From Flavobacteriales bacterium (GTDB lineage: Bacteria; Bacteroidota; Bacteroidia; Flavobacteriales_E; Vicingaceae), in contig JACJZB010000003.1 in the NCBI GenBank assembly GCA_020635815.1, positions 186,001 through 250,000 of the forward strand: a stretch of 64,000 nt of DNA. The letters run 5' to 3'. Position numbers and translations under genes: made by a program. Below, piece after piece: positions 1 to 8,492 of the stretch (position 1 is the stretch's first letter; the number at the start of each line of letters is the position of its first letter). The notes below the pieces were generated by a model. It ran no database searches. It worked only from the letters and a program-made list of their open reading frames with translations, and was not told where the DNA came from.

Positions 1-960
1 GTTAACAACTGCTAGCCCAGCAAAAGCATCGGCACAATAATCATCAATTTTAATTGCTTTTAAATAATTTTTCTCTGCATTAGGGTAGTCTTCTAGCTTC
101 TCAAAACACTCTCCGATGTAGTAGTAGGTAGAAGAATCTGGTTCTTCAATTTTAAATGTTTCTTGAAACATTTCAATAGCTTCATTGTATTTTTCGAGTA
201 AAGCTAAAGAGTTGGCTTTATTAAAATATGCAGCAGCAAAATCTTCTTTAATTGCAATAGCAAAATCATAAGCATCAATCGATTTTTCGTAGAGCTCTGC
301 TTTATTGTAAGCAATACCTAAGTTAAACCACGCAGTATAGCTATAAGGATAGTCCTCTAAAAAGTCGTTAAAAAACTTAATACTATTTTCGGTATCGTTT
401 TTTAAATTGTAGCAAAAAGCTATCTCATAAAGTACCGTTTCATTTTCAGGATTATCTTTCAATAATTCTTTTAAAATGTTGATAGCTTTATTGAATTGGT
501 TTAGATTCTCGTACTCAAAAGCAATATTGATATAAATATTTGCTTTTTCATTTTTGTCGTCAACTAATTTAACGGCCTTAAAATAGTTTTCTATGGCTTT
601 GTTGTGTTGCCTAATTTGACTAAAAATATTTGCTTTTGTTAAGTAAATTTCTGAGTTAAATGGTTCTAAACTCTCAGCAGTATTTAAAATCTCTAATGCT
701 TTATTGGGTTGGTGAGTCTCGGTGTAAAACTGAGCTTGTTTAAGCTTTAATGCTGAAGAGGATGGGTGTTGAGTTAATGAAAAATCAATTACTTGTTTTG
801 CTTTTTTTGTATCGCTTTGATCTAAATAATAGTCAATCAAATTTTCAAACTCTTCAACATCAAAAAAGTAATGCGTATTCATTTCGAGCATACGCTCAAA
901 CCGGTTTGATAATTCTACATCGTCATTATCATCAAAATATGGGTCAAAATCTTCTTCCAT
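1..960 (-). CDS. Tetratricopeptide repeat protein, C terminus cut by window edge
   Basis: The reading frame is open from the ATG at 960 to the first base of the window, giving 320 codons without a stop. The protein starts MEEDFDPYFDDNDDVELSNR, is acidic at its N terminus, has no signal peptide, and then runs as a series of about 34-residue TPR units (for example AWFNLGIAYNKAELYEKSID). It is therefore a cytoplasmic TPR scaffold. A TAACTTTG -7 box lies 11 bases upstream of the ATG. It is divergent from glmM. The specific partner cannot be told from the sequence; homologous TPR proteins are widespread in Bacteroidota. Confidence 0.85.
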   Translation of the reverse strand, partial: MEEDFDPYFDDNDDVELSNRFERMLEMNTHYFFDVEEFENLIDYYLDQSDTKKAKQVIDFSLTQHPSSSALKLKQAQFYTETHQPNKALEILNTAESLEPFNSEIYLTKANIFSQIRQHNKAIENYFKAVKLVDDKNEKANIYINIAFEYENLNQFNKAINILKELLKDNPENETVLYEIAFCYNLKNDTENSIKFFNDFLEDYPYSYTAWFNLGIAYNKAELYEKSIDAYDFAIAIKEDFAAAYFNKANSLALLEKYNEAIEMFQETFKIEEPDSSTYYYIGECFEKLEDYPNAEKNYLKAIKIDDYCADAFAGLAVVN

Positions 961-971
961 CTCTACTTACA

Positions 972-979
972 CAAAGTTA
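972..979 (-). promoter_or_regulatory. -7 promoter box (TAACTTTG) of the TPR gene
   Basis: The minus strand reads TAACTTTG, a full match to the Bacteroidota TAnnTTTG -7 motif, 11 bases before the ATG of the TPR gene. Confidence 0.6.
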
Positions 980-1120
980 AGCCTTTCGTTATACCATAGC
1001 TTTTTTTTAGGAATTATTTTCAACATTTATTTAACAATTAAAAGAGTGAGGAAACAACGGAGAATACTATTGTGTATTGGTTTAATTTCAATTAAATTTG
1101 GATTCTTAAAAAACAACTCA

Positions 1121-2506
1121 ATGACATTAATAAAATCAATCTCTGGTATTCGAGGAACAATAGGTGGAAACCCAAACGAAGGATTAACTCCAATAGATAT
1201 AGTTAAATTTACTTCTGCTTTTGGTGCTTGGATAAAGCAACGAAATAACAATAGTAAAACTAAAATTGTAATAGGTAGAGATGCACGTATATCTGGCGAA
1301 ATGGTTCAACATTTAGTTGTTGGAACCTTGCAAGGTTTAGGAATTGATGTTGTTGATTTAGATTTTTCTACCACACCAACCGTTGAGGTTGCTGTGCCAA
1401 TGGAAAATGCACAAGGCGGAATTATTTTAACGGCAAGTCATAATCCTAAACAATGGAATGCTTTAAAACTTTTAAATGAAAAAGGAGAATTTATTTCTGC
1501 AGAAGATGGAGAAGAAGTGTTGGAAATTGCCGAAAAATCAGCTTTTAGTTACGCAGATGTGGATAATTTAGGAAGTTATACTAAAGATAATAGCTATTTA
1601 CAAAAACACATTCAAGCTGTTTTAGATTTACCTTTGGTTGATGTTGAAGCTATTCGTTCGAAAAACTTTAAAGTAGCAATTGATTGTGTTAATTCAACAG
1701 GTGGAATCTTTTTGCCGGCTTTATTAAAAGCTTTAGGGGTTGAAAATATTTTAGAATTGTATTGTGATCCTAATGGGCAATTTCCTCATAATCCTGAGCC
1801 ATTACCCGAGAATTTAACAGAGATATCTTCTCAAATAAAATTACAAAAAGCAGACCTAGGTTTTGTAGTAGATCCAGATGTGGATAGGTTAGCCATCGTT
1901 TCTGAAAATGGAGAAATGTTTGGCGAAGAATATACTTTGGTTGCTGTTGGAGATTACATCATGAAAAATACACCAGGAAATGCAGTTTCAAACCTGTCTT
2001 CAACAAGAGCTTTGAGAGATGTTACTGAAACCAATGGAGGAACTTATTTTGCTTCAGCAGTAGGTGAGGTAAACGTTGTAAATATGATGAAAGCTCAAAA
2101 CGCAGTTATTGGAGGAGAAGGAAATGGGGGCATTATTTACCCGGAGTTACATTATGGTAGAGATGCGTTAGTTGGAATAGCTTTGTTTTTAACGCATCTA
2201 GCAAAATCAAAAATGTCGTGTTCTGAATTGAGAAATTCGTATCCAAATTATTTTATTTCTAAAAACAAAATAGAATTAACACCAGAAATTAATGTTGACA
2301 ATATTTTGATGAAAATGGAAGAGAAATATAAACATGAACAAGTAAATACAATTGACGGAGTAAAAATAGATTTTGCTAACGAGTGGGTTCATTTACGTAA
2401 GTCGAATACAGAACCGATTATTAGAATTTACTCAGAAAGCAGCTCGATGGAAAAAGCAGATGCTTTAGCAAACAAAATTATAGCAGATATTAAAGCGATA
2501 ATATAG
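1121..2506 (+). CDS. glmM: Phosphoglucosamine mutase
   Basis: Converts glucosamine-6-phosphate to glucosamine-1-phosphate, feeding UDP-GlcNAc for peptidoglycan and lipopolysaccharide. The 461-residue protein has the alpha-D-phosphohexomutase signatures in order: the phosphoserine loop TASHNP (Ser106), the metal loop DPDVDRL (Asp251, Asp253, Asp255), the sugar loop GEGNGG and the phosphate-binding SNTEPIIRIY near the C terminus. The ATG at 1121 (MTLIKSISGIRG) is preferred over the upstream in-frame start at 1046, because the family begins at this IxSISGIRGT segment. Phosphomannomutase activity cannot be fully excluded, but the family in Bacteroidota is normally annotated GlmM. Confidence 0.9.
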   Translation: MTLIKSISGIRGTIGGNPNEGLTPIDIVKFTSAFGAWIKQRNNNSKTKIVIGRDARISGEMVQHLVVGTLQGLGIDVVDLDFSTTPTVEVAVPMENAQGGIILTASHNPKQWNALKLLNEKGEFISAEDGEEVLEIAEKSAFSYADVDNLGSYTKDNSYLQKHIQAVLDLPLVDVEAIRSKNFKVAIDCVNSTGGIFLPALLKALGVENILELYCDPNGQFPHNPEPLPENLTEISSQIKLQKADLGFVVDPDVDRLAIVSENGEMFGEEYTLVAVGDYIMKNTPGNAVSNLSSTRALRDVTETNGGTYFASAVGEVNVVNMMKAQNAVIGGEGNGGIIYPELHYGRDALVGIALFLTHLAKSKMSCSELRNSYPNYFISKNKIELTPEINVDNILMKMEEKYKHEQVNTIDGVKIDFANEWVHLRKSNTEPIIRIYSESSSMEKADALANKIIADIKAII

Positions 2507-2581
2507 AAATCCTTTAATGCTTGTTGATTTGAATAAAGCTTTGTGTTATTTTAATTTATTTTGCATTTTTGAAAATGGAGT

Positions 2582-2613
2582 AGCTGGTTTCTAGTTGCTA
2601 GTTATCAAATTAG
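2582..2613 (+). repeat. Left flank repeat of the four-helix-bundle gene
   Basis: The low-complexity stretch contains CTGGTTTCTAGTTGCTAGTT. Its reverse complement resembles the block at 2987-3020 that follows the gene, so the two blocks form imperfect inverted flanks around one small gene. Confidence 0.55.
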
Positions 2614-2623
2614 GAATAAATAG

Positions 2624-2986
2624 ATGAAGAGTTATAGAGATTTGGAGATATATAAAGATGCTTTTCAATTGGCACTTAAAGTTCATAAGCTTAGCCTTTC
2701 TTTACCAAGCTATGAATTATATGAACAAGGAAGTCAAATAAGAAGGTCAACCAAAAGTATTAAAGATCAAATAGCTGAAGGATATGGTAGAAAGAGGTAT
2801 AAAAATGATTTTATCAAATTTTTAACTTATTCTCAAGCCTCTTGTGATGAAGCTACTTCACAGTTAGAAATGATAAGTGAAATTTATTTTAAAGAAAATC
2901 CTTTAACAGAGTTGATTGATAATTATAATATTTTAGGTAAAAGAATTAATAAGTTTATACAATACGTAGATGATAACTGGAAGTAA
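2624..2986 (+). CDS. Four helix bundle protein (23S rRNA intervening-sequence / bAvd-like family)
   Basis: The 120-residue all-helical protein has the family hallmarks: an N-terminal YRDLEIYKDAFQLALKVH, then IRRSTKSIKDQIAEGYGRK and a central DFIKFLTYSQASCDEATSQLE. This family was first seen in 23S rRNA intervening sequences and also includes the Avd accessory protein of diversity-generating retroelements. No reverse transcriptase or variable repeat is near, so a stand-alone member is meant. It sits between glmM and a cysteine desulfurase and is framed by CTAGTT/AACTAG-type repeats on both sides, suggesting a small mobile unit. Function is unknown. Confidence 0.85.
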   Translation: MKSYRDLEIYKDAFQLALKVHKLSLSLPSYELYEQGSQIRRSTKSIKDQIAEGYGRKRYKNDFIKFLTYSQASCDEATSQLEMISEIYFKENPLTELIDNYNILGKRINKFIQYVDDNWK

Positions 2987-3020
2987 GACCAGTAACTAAT
3001 AACAAGGAACCAGAAACTAG
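2987..3020 (+). repeat. Right flank repeat of the four-helix-bundle gene
   Basis: It begins directly after the TAA stop and contains AGTAACTAATAACAAGGAAC and CAGAAACTAG. It is an imperfect inverted counterpart of the block at 2582-2613. Confidence 0.55.
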
Positions 3021-3030
3021 AAAAGAGAAA

Positions 3031-4170
3031 ATGAAAATTTATTTAGATAACGCTGCAACAACACCAATTGACCCTCAAGTGGTTCAAGCAATGCTTCCAA
3101 TTTTAGAGAATAATTTTGGTAATCCTTCCTCTATCCATTCATTAGGAAGAGAAAGCAGAGTAATAATTGAGCAGGCAAGAAAAAAAGTAGCATCATTTAT
3201 TAATGCAGCACCATCTGAAATATTTTTTACAGCCGGCGGAACCGAAGCAGATAATATGGTTTTACGAAGTGCTGTAAATGATTTAGGGGTTAATCATATT
3301 ATTACATCTCCATTAGAGCACCATGCAGTAATTGATACAGCAGAATATTTAGGAAAAGGAGAATCTGTTAAATTAAGCTTGGTAAAACACGATGATAAAG
3401 CGTATGTCGATTTAGCCTATTTAGAACAATTGCTAGCAGAAAATAAAGACAAAAAAACATTGGTTTCTTTAATGCATGCAAACAATGAAATAGGAAACAA
3501 AATTTCGTTAAAGAAAGTAAATGAGTTGTGTAAAAAGTATGGGGCATATTTTCATTCAGATACTGTTCAAACCATGTGTCATTACAAATTTGATGTACGT
3601 GAATTAGGAATAGATTTTTTAACCTGTTCAGCACATAAATTTCATGGGCCAAAAGGAGTAGGATTTTTATTTATTAACCAAGATGTACAAATAAAACCAA
3701 TAATTACTGGTGGAGCACAAGAGCGTAATATGCGTGCTGGTACTGAAAATATTTATGGAATTGTAGGGTTGACAAAAGCAATGGAAATTGCTTACAACGA
3801 ATTAGAAGAACATCAAAATCATATACAAGGATTAAAAACCTATATGATAAAACAATTGGAAAAACAAGTGCCAGGCATTTCTTTTAATGGAGACCCAAAA
3901 GGAGATAGTTTATATACAGTTTTAAACGTTACTTTTCCAAATAGTGAAATGGACGAAATGTTGTTGTATAATTTTGATATAGAAGGAATTTGTGTGTCGG
4001 GGGGGAGTGCTTGCTCATCGGGAAGCAATGTAGGATCTCATGTTTTAAAAGGAATTGGAGCTGATATGACCAGACCTGCGATACGTTTCTCATTTAGTAA
4101 ATACAATACAAAAGAAGAGTTAGATGTTACTTTAAAAGTAATAAAAGAGCTTTTTGCGATAAATGTATAG
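3031..4170 (+). CDS. Cysteine desulfurase (IscS/NifS class)
   Basis: PLP enzyme that takes sulfur from L-cysteine as a persulfide for Fe-S clusters, thiolated tRNA or other thio-cofactors. The 379-residue protein starts MKIYLDNAATTPIDP and shows the PLP-site Asp177 (HSDTVQ), the Schiff-base Lys203 in SAHKFHGPKG, and the catalytic Cys328 in the SGGSACSSGS loop typical of group I (IscS/NifS) enzymes. No iscU or suf partner lies next to it, so a specialised role (for example tRNA thiolation) is equally possible and no symbol is given. Confidence 0.92.
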   Translation: MKIYLDNAATTPIDPQVVQAMLPILENNFGNPSSIHSLGRESRVIIEQARKKVASFINAAPSEIFFTAGGTEADNMVLRSAVNDLGVNHIITSPLEHHAVIDTAEYLGKGESVKLSLVKHDDKAYVDLAYLEQLLAENKDKKTLVSLMHANNEIGNKISLKKVNELCKKYGAYFHSDTVQTMCHYKFDVRELGIDFLTCSAHKFHGPKGVGFLFINQDVQIKPIITGGAQERNMRAGTENIYGIVGLTKAMEIAYNELEEHQNHIQGLKTYMIKQLEKQVPGISFNGDPKGDSLYTVLNVTFPNSEMDEMLLYNFDIEGICVSGGSACSSGSNVGSHVLKGIGADMTRPAIRFSFSKYNTKEELDVTLKVIKELFAINV

Positions 4171-4175
4171 GTTTT

Positions 4176-4289
4176 CGTCATTGTGATTTTTATTTTTGTT
4201 ATGCAGAGCGAAGTCGAAGTATTTGAAGAATAAAAAGAAGCAATCTTTTAAACAATAAGATTACTTCGTCATACTTCCTCGTAATGGCG
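4176..4289. repeat. Dispersed palindromic repeat (GAAGCAATC...GCAATGACG type)
   Basis: This intergenic stretch contains GAAGCAATCTTTTAAACAAT followed by AAGATTACTTCGTCATACTT and ends CTCGTAATGGCG, while its left end reads CGTCATTGTGA. The halves are inverted copies. Related units are at 26461-26540 and 27215-27263. Confidence 0.6.
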
Positions 4290-4302
4290 ATAAAAAATAA
4301 CA

Positions 4303-5064
4303 ATGAAAATAACATTTTTAGGAACAGGAACTTCACAAGGTGTACCCGTTATTGCTTGTAACTGTGACGTTTGCTTGTCTGAAGATGAAAAAGATAAACG
4401 ATTAAGAAGTTCTATTTTAATCGAAGAAAAAGACCAAACCATAGTTGTAGATACCGGACCAGATTTCAGGCAACAAATGCTTAGGGCAAAAGTGCAAAAG
4501 CTTGATGCTGTAGTTTTTACTCATGAGCATAAAGACCATATTGCAGGATTGGACGATGTTAGAGCATTTAACTTTAAGCAAAAAAAAGATATGCCAATCT
4601 ACGCTACTAAAGCCGTGCAAGAGAGTTTAAAACGAGAATTTTTTTATGCTTTTACTGAAAAGAAATATCCCGGAGTACCTTTATTGGAGTTAAAAACTAT
4701 TGAGACAAATTCTTTTAAAATTGGAGATGTTGAATTAAATCCAATAGATGTTTGGCATTATAAAATGCCTGTAAAAGCTTTTCGTATCAATAAATTTACT
4801 TACATCACTGATGCAAACAAAATAGAGGAGAGTGAGAAGGAAAAAATTAAGGGCTCTGAAGTTATCGTAATTAATGCATTAAGAAAGGAAGCTCATATTT
4901 CTCATTTTACTTTAGCCGAAGCAATTGAGCTGTTACAAGAACTAAAACCTAAAAAGGCTTACTTAACACACATTAGCCACATGTTAGGCAAGCATGCAGA
5001 AGTACAAAAAGAGTTGCCCGACTTTATAGAAATTGCTTATGATGGGTTGGTTTTAAATTTATAA
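4303..5064 (+). CDS. MBL-fold metallohydrolase, PhnP-like
   Basis: The 253-residue metallo-beta-lactamase-fold phosphodiesterase-like enzyme opens with MKITFLGTGTSQGVP. It has a Cys cluster ACNCDVC (Cys19, Cys21, Cys24), as in PhnP structural zinc sites, then the di-metal motif THEHKDH (His74, His76, Asp78, His79) and a late YLTHISHM. PhnP hydrolyses cyclic ribose phosphates in phosphonate use, but no phn genes are present here and many Bacteroidota carry a lone homologue, so the substrate is open. A terminator follows directly. Confidence 0.85.
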   Translation: MKITFLGTGTSQGVPVIACNCDVCLSEDEKDKRLRSSILIEEKDQTIVVDTGPDFRQQMLRAKVQKLDAVVFTHEHKDHIAGLDDVRAFNFKQKKDMPIYATKAVQESLKREFFYAFTEKKYPGVPLLELKTIETNSFKIGDVELNPIDVWHYKMPVKAFRINKFTYITDANKIEESEKEKIKGSEVIVINALRKEAHISHFTLAEAIELLQELKPKKAYLTHISHMLGKHAEVQKELPDFIEIAYDGLVLNL

Positions 5065-5096
5065 AAAAACCGAAGCTAAAATACTTCGGTTTTTTT
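5063..5096 (+). terminator. Intrinsic terminator after the MBL gene
   Basis: The stem AAAACCGAAG / CTTCGGTTTT has an 8-base loop and is followed by a T run. It overlaps the stop codon of the MBL gene and, being A/T flanked on both sides, may also serve the convergent gene at 5117. Confidence 0.8.
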
Positions 5097-5116
5097 AATC
5101 ATATAGTAAATATCAC

Positions 5117-5599
5117 TTATTTCGTTTTAAGTTGATTGTTTATAATTGCTGACCACTTTTCAATTAACTGAAGTTCACCACAAAGCTGTATGTTACTAGT
5201 TCTATTAAAAAACTCCATTTTAATTATTTGTTGATCTATAGCAACTGGATAGAAACGCAGTTCAAGTTTTTCTATTATCTTTTGTGTGCTTTCTATCGAG
5301 CTAGTATTAATAATTTCACAACTTTTTATTGCTGATAAATTAGCAAAACATTCATAAGTAATGTCTTTTGTTTTTCTATAGAAAAAAACAACATTCTTAG
5401 TTTGGTCTATTCCTATTCCAAACACTCCAAATACATCATATTGACTTATCTGACAATTTTGTTGTTTTGCTATTGTTAACAATGATTGTAAAAATTGCTT
5501 TTCATTTTTTTTTCGCTTTATGTACATCAATGCAAAAGGCAATATGCACAATACTATAAATATACCACCACTAATGGCAGTTCCTAAATCTAAATCCAT
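5117..5599 (-). CDS. Hypothetical protein with one N-terminal membrane segment
   Basis: I do not recognise this 160-residue protein. It has an acidic N terminus (MDLDLGTAISGG), one hydrophobic segment (about residues 10-28, IFIVLCILPFALMY) and a basic stop-transfer KRKK. This predicts an N-out anchor with a cytoplasmic soluble domain of about 125 residues containing alternating beta-type hydrophobic patterns. It lies convergent to the MBL gene. Confidence 0.6.
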   Translation of the reverse strand: MDLDLGTAISGGIFIVLCILPFALMYIKRKKNEKQFLQSLLTIAKQQNCQISQYDVFGVFGIGIDQTKNVVFFYRKTKDITYECFANLSAIKSCEIINTSSIESTQKIIEKLELRFYPVAIDQQIIKMEFFNRTSNIQLCGELQLIEKWSAIINNQLKTK

Positions 5600-5698
5600 T
5601 TTTTAAGCTTTTTAAATTCATAAATAATGAGACCATACTGTTATAATCTCTTGAATTTTAATCATTTCAATGATAGAAAATGACTACTTAAAAATGAA

Positions 5699-6067
5699 TT
5701 ACCAAAAATATTGAAATGGAAAAATAATGTCTGTTTTCCGATATTTTATCAGAAATAATTTAGAAAAGTTATAATACTGTAAAAGCTCAGTTTTAAATAG
5801 TTGTACTGATGCATTAATAATTAAGCATCGGGTGTTAGCATTCTCAAAATCAGGAAAATATAAACCTTCATAATCATTAAGCGATGGCTCTAATTGTTGT
5901 TCGGTATGGTAAAAAAGATTGGATGATTGAGAAGAAAAATAGTGTGTTTGTTTGTTAGTTTGATTTTCTATAAATGCATTATAAGGTAAATTATTAGCAA
6001 TACTAATCGCAAAGCAATAAATTGCCAATAAAATACAAATACTAAATATTCTAAAGCTATTTTTCAT
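5699..6067 (-). CDS. Small exported hypothetical protein ending in a conserved KTDIIFPFQYFW tail
   Basis: The ATG at 6067 (MKNSFRIFSICILLAIYCF) is chosen over an upstream TTG. The 122-residue product has a signal peptide or membrane anchor over about residues 5-23, a polar middle rich in Asn/Gln, and a hydrophobic C terminus with FLIKYRKTDIIFPFQYFW. The C-terminal RKxDIIFPFxYFW pattern recalls small conserved Bacteroidota proteins of unknown function; this is from memory and not verified. Alone between hypothetical genes. Confidence 0.5.
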   Translation of the reverse strand: MKNSFRIFSICILLAIYCFAISIANNLPYNAFIENQTNKQTHYFSSQSSNLFYHTEQQLEPSLNDYEGLYFPDFENANTRCLIINASVQLFKTELLQYYNFSKLFLIKYRKTDIIFPFQYFW

Positions 6068-6206
6068 TAAGAAAAAATCAATAAACAAAGAGAAACAAAA
6101 TAATCAGATTTATATTGATTAGCTATGCTTTTTTTTTAGTCTAATAAGGATTAAAAATTCAATTAATTAAACAAATTAATTCCATTGCTACCTAGCTGAT
6201 ATGTAA

Positions 6207-6554
6207 TTAGTAGTGTTGTAGTTTTGAATTAAGCATTTTTAATATCTCTTGATTTTGCTTAATTTGATTTTGTAATAAGTCGCGAAAAGAGGCTAAATCT
6301 ATTTCATCTTTACTTTGTTTAATTATATCATTCATGTCAAGTTCGAATGCAAATATTATTTCAAATAATGAGATCTTTAAAACCTTTAAGATTTCATTTA
6401 ATCGATCATCATAAATTGGGGTGTCACCTAATTCAATTCTATTATAAGTAGATTTAGACAAACCTAACAAGTTTGCCATCTCAATTTGGCTAATACCTCT
6501 CGATTTTCTTACTAATCTTATTCTATTAACTAATACTTCGTTGGTTATACTCAT
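6207..6554 (-). CDS. XRE-family helix-turn-helix regulator
   Basis: This 115-residue protein starts at the ATG at 6554 (MSITNEVLVNRIRLVRKSRG); an in-frame TTG lies three codons upstream. Residues about 8-65 form an XRE/Cro HTH (SRGISQIEMANLLGLSKSTYNRIELGDT), followed by a helical Gln/Lys-rich tail that may dimerise. It is divergent from the gene at 6765, with a 15-bp perfect inverted repeat between them that is a candidate operator. Confidence 0.8.
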   Translation of the reverse strand: MSITNEVLVNRIRLVRKSRGISQIEMANLLGLSKSTYNRIELGDTPIYDDRLNEILKVLKISLFEIIFAFELDMNDIIKQSKDEIDLASFRDLLQNQIKQNQEILKMLNSKLQHY

Positions 6555-6656
6555 TAAATTCAAAAATTACTTACGTCTAATAAATGTAGTTAATAGAAAG
6601 TTAAATTCTACAATTTATATCTTCTTATATCTTCAAAAAAGATGTATAAAAATAAT

Positions 6657-6690
6657 AAAAATCACTACGTATTTATACGTAGTGATTTTT
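6657..6690. promoter_or_regulatory. 15-bp perfect inverted repeat between divergent genes
   Basis: The arms AAAAATCACTACGTA and TACGTAGTGATTTTT surround a 4-base loop. The A/T-flanked form resembles a bidirectional terminator, but no gene ends here: the XRE gene leaves to the left and the hypothetical gene to the right. Operator, attenuator or the end of a small RNA are the options. Confidence 0.5.
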
Positions 6691-6764
6691 AATTTAAAAA
6701 TTCCCTTTATATGGGATTTTATATGTATGTTTACTTGTACCTAATATACCTAAAATTTTTTTTT

Positions 6765-7157
6765 ATGACACCTATGATTCTTTGGCTGAGTAAAGAAGAA
6801 CTTGATGAGTTAACCTATCAACTGGTACTTAACAAGAATGAAAAAGATATTGTTTTAGATTCGTCAGAGTTATTGTCTTTTACTGAGAAACTTATTGAAG
6901 AAAATAATAAACTATTAAAGCTATTGCTAAAACTTAAACCGATAGATGTAAAGGATGTTTTAGCATACCAAACACATAATAAATGTGATAATATAAGGCA
7001 AAATATAGTAAAGTATTATAAAGGTTGTACTACTCGTAATCAATCAATTCCAATAAAAGCGGAGGAATTTCTAAAATGTAGAGATTGTGATGTTACAAAT
7101 GATAATGAGAAATATCCAACAATTGAAGACTTAAATTCGAAGTATAAGGACAAATAA
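6765..7157 (+). CDS. Hypothetical protein with Cys pairs
   Basis: I do not recognise this 130-residue protein. The ATG at 6765 (MTPMILWLSKEELDELTYQL) is preferred over one at 6711, which would add an 18-residue low-complexity hydrophobic stretch. A leucine/lysine-rich helix (residues about 35-60, LIEENNKLLKLLLKLKP) may form a coiled coil. The C-terminal half has NKC, GC and KCRDC cysteines that could bind a metal. It is divergent from the XRE regulator, which may control it. Confidence 0.5.
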   Translation: MTPMILWLSKEELDELTYQLVLNKNEKDIVLDSSELLSFTEKLIEENNKLLKLLLKLKPIDVKDVLAYQTHNKCDNIRQNIVKYYKGCTTRNQSIPIKAEEFLKCRDCDVTNDNEKYPTIEDLNSKYKDK

Positions 7158-7200
7158 GTTGGTAAGTTAAGAAAATTGTTATTGGTTAAGAGTATGCTTG

Positions 7201-8367
7201 TTAATTTTCCTTTATCATTTTTAATACTGAAGTAGAACCATTGCTTTCTACAGTTTTAATGATATAAATTCCGTTAGATAAGTTTGTTAGATCAAGTTTG
7301 ACAAAATTTCCATTTACATTTCGTGTAAAAACAATATTTCCATAAGTGTTGATAATATTAATTTCTGCATGAATATTATTTTTATAATAAAGATTAGCAA
7401 AACCTTTAGTTGGATTAGGATATATCTTTGCAAGAGGGGTAAAGGTAGGAGATATAGCTGTAGTGTTTAGCAGTACTGCTTTTGTAGTTATGTAGCCAAC
7501 ACATAATTTAACCATATTAAAAAAATAACTATAATTAAATAAATTAATTCTGTCGTTTGCGGAGTGGTAACCAGGTGTAATGTCATTTTCAGACCAAGCC
7601 TCACCGAGTAATACAGCAGAATAACCAGCATCCCAAAAAGTAGAGTGGTCAGAATCTAAAGTTCCAGGATTTACAATGTTGCTTACTAAATCAAGATTAT
7701 GGGTGGAAACAATATTTACTAGATCTGATGCAATTTGGTTTGAGTTAGCATAATTCCGAACATCAATGTCAAAAAGTTTATCATTATCCCCATCATAACC
7801 TATCATATCCATATTTACAACTCCTAATATATTATCATTATTTTGAGAGGCTGTATTTGCATAATTTTCTGCCCCTTTTAACCCAATTTCTTCTTCATCC
7901 CATAATGCAAAAACAACTGTATTTTCAAAATCATAATTAGCCATTATTCTTGCAGCTTCTAATACTGCAGCAACTCCACTTGCATTATCATCAGCTCCAT
8001 GGTAAGAAACTGCATCGTAATGTGCAGAAATAAGGTAGATATCATTAGGGTTTACATTTCCTATTTTTGTAGCAACAATATTTCTACCATTTGCACTATA
8101 ATTTATGGCAGCAACACTTAAGCCGTATGAGGTAAGTTGTTCTTTAATATAATCTGCTGCTAAATTGTTGTCATAATCACTAACTCTATGTTCTATAAGA
8201 ACGGTATTGCCTGTAACAACGGTTGAATCTTCTCCAGATAGATCTCTCACTGTTTGAATTATTCCAGGTTGTGAGACTTGACTGATTAAATTGGCAATAG
8301 TTGTTTGACTAAAGGAAACATTAATGAATAATAATGTAATAGCTAATAATTTAAAATTTAATTTCAT
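7201..8367 (-). CDS. Secreted M28-family metallopeptidase with T9SS sorting tail
   Basis: Extracellular zinc aminopeptidase-type enzyme of 388 residues. It has a signal peptide (MKLNFKLLAITLLFINVSFS), an M28 catalytic domain with ISAHYDAV (His116), GADDNASG (Asp126), WDEEEIGLKG (catalytic and metal Glu), NMDMIGYD and LDSDHSTFWDAG. After a linker come about 75 residues with the type IX secretion signature YPNPTKGFANLYY...LSNGIYIIKT. It is thus expected to be exported by Sec and then by T9SS. A TATATTTG promoter box lies about 48 bases upstream. Confidence 0.9.
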   Translation of the reverse strand: MKLNFKLLAITLLFINVSFSQTTIANLISQVSQPGIIQTVRDLSGEDSTVVTGNTVLIEHRVSDYDNNLAADYIKEQLTSYGLSVAAINYSANGRNIVATKIGNVNPNDIYLISAHYDAVSYHGADDNASGVAAVLEAARIMANYDFENTVVFALWDEEEIGLKGAENYANTASQNNDNILGVVNMDMIGYDGDNDKLFDIDVRNYANSNQIASDLVNIVSTHNLDLVSNIVNPGTLDSDHSTFWDAGYSAVLLGEAWSENDITPGYHSANDRINLFNYSYFFNMVKLCVGYITTKAVLLNTTAISPTFTPLAKIYPNPTKGFANLYYKNNIHAEINIINTYGNIVFTRNVNGNFVKLDLTNLSNGIYIIKTVESNGSTSVLKMIKEN

Positions 8368-8414
8368 AATTAATATAATTGTTAGTTGTTATATTCTGAT
8401 ATTAATTTTTAAGA

Positions 8415-8422
8415 CAAATATA
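8415..8422 (-). promoter_or_regulatory. -7 promoter box (TATATTTG) of the M28 peptidase gene
   Basis: Full match to TAnnTTTG on the minus strand upstream of the peptidase ATG at 8367. Confidence 0.5.
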
Positions 8423-8439
8423 ATTTTGTTCAAAGAAAC

Positions 8440-8471
8440 AAAAAAGAGTCAATAATTATTGACTCTTTTTT
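8440..8471 (-). terminator. Intrinsic terminator after clpB
   Basis: The palindrome AAAAAGAGTCAATAA / TTATTGACTCTTTTT lies about 20 bases past the clpB stop and before the peptidase promoter. The stem is GC-poor but long, with T runs on both strands. Confidence 0.8.
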
Positions 8472-8492
8472 GTGTAAGGTTGGAATCCTTTT

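Noticed and set aside
1046..1120. N-terminal extension of GlmM from an upstream in-frame start
   Set aside because: The 25 extra residues do not belong to the family, and the ATG at 1121 gives the expected IxSISGIRG start.
2624..2986. Diversity-generating retroelement based on the Avd-like protein
   Set aside because: No reverse transcriptase, template repeat or variable repeat is found near the gene.
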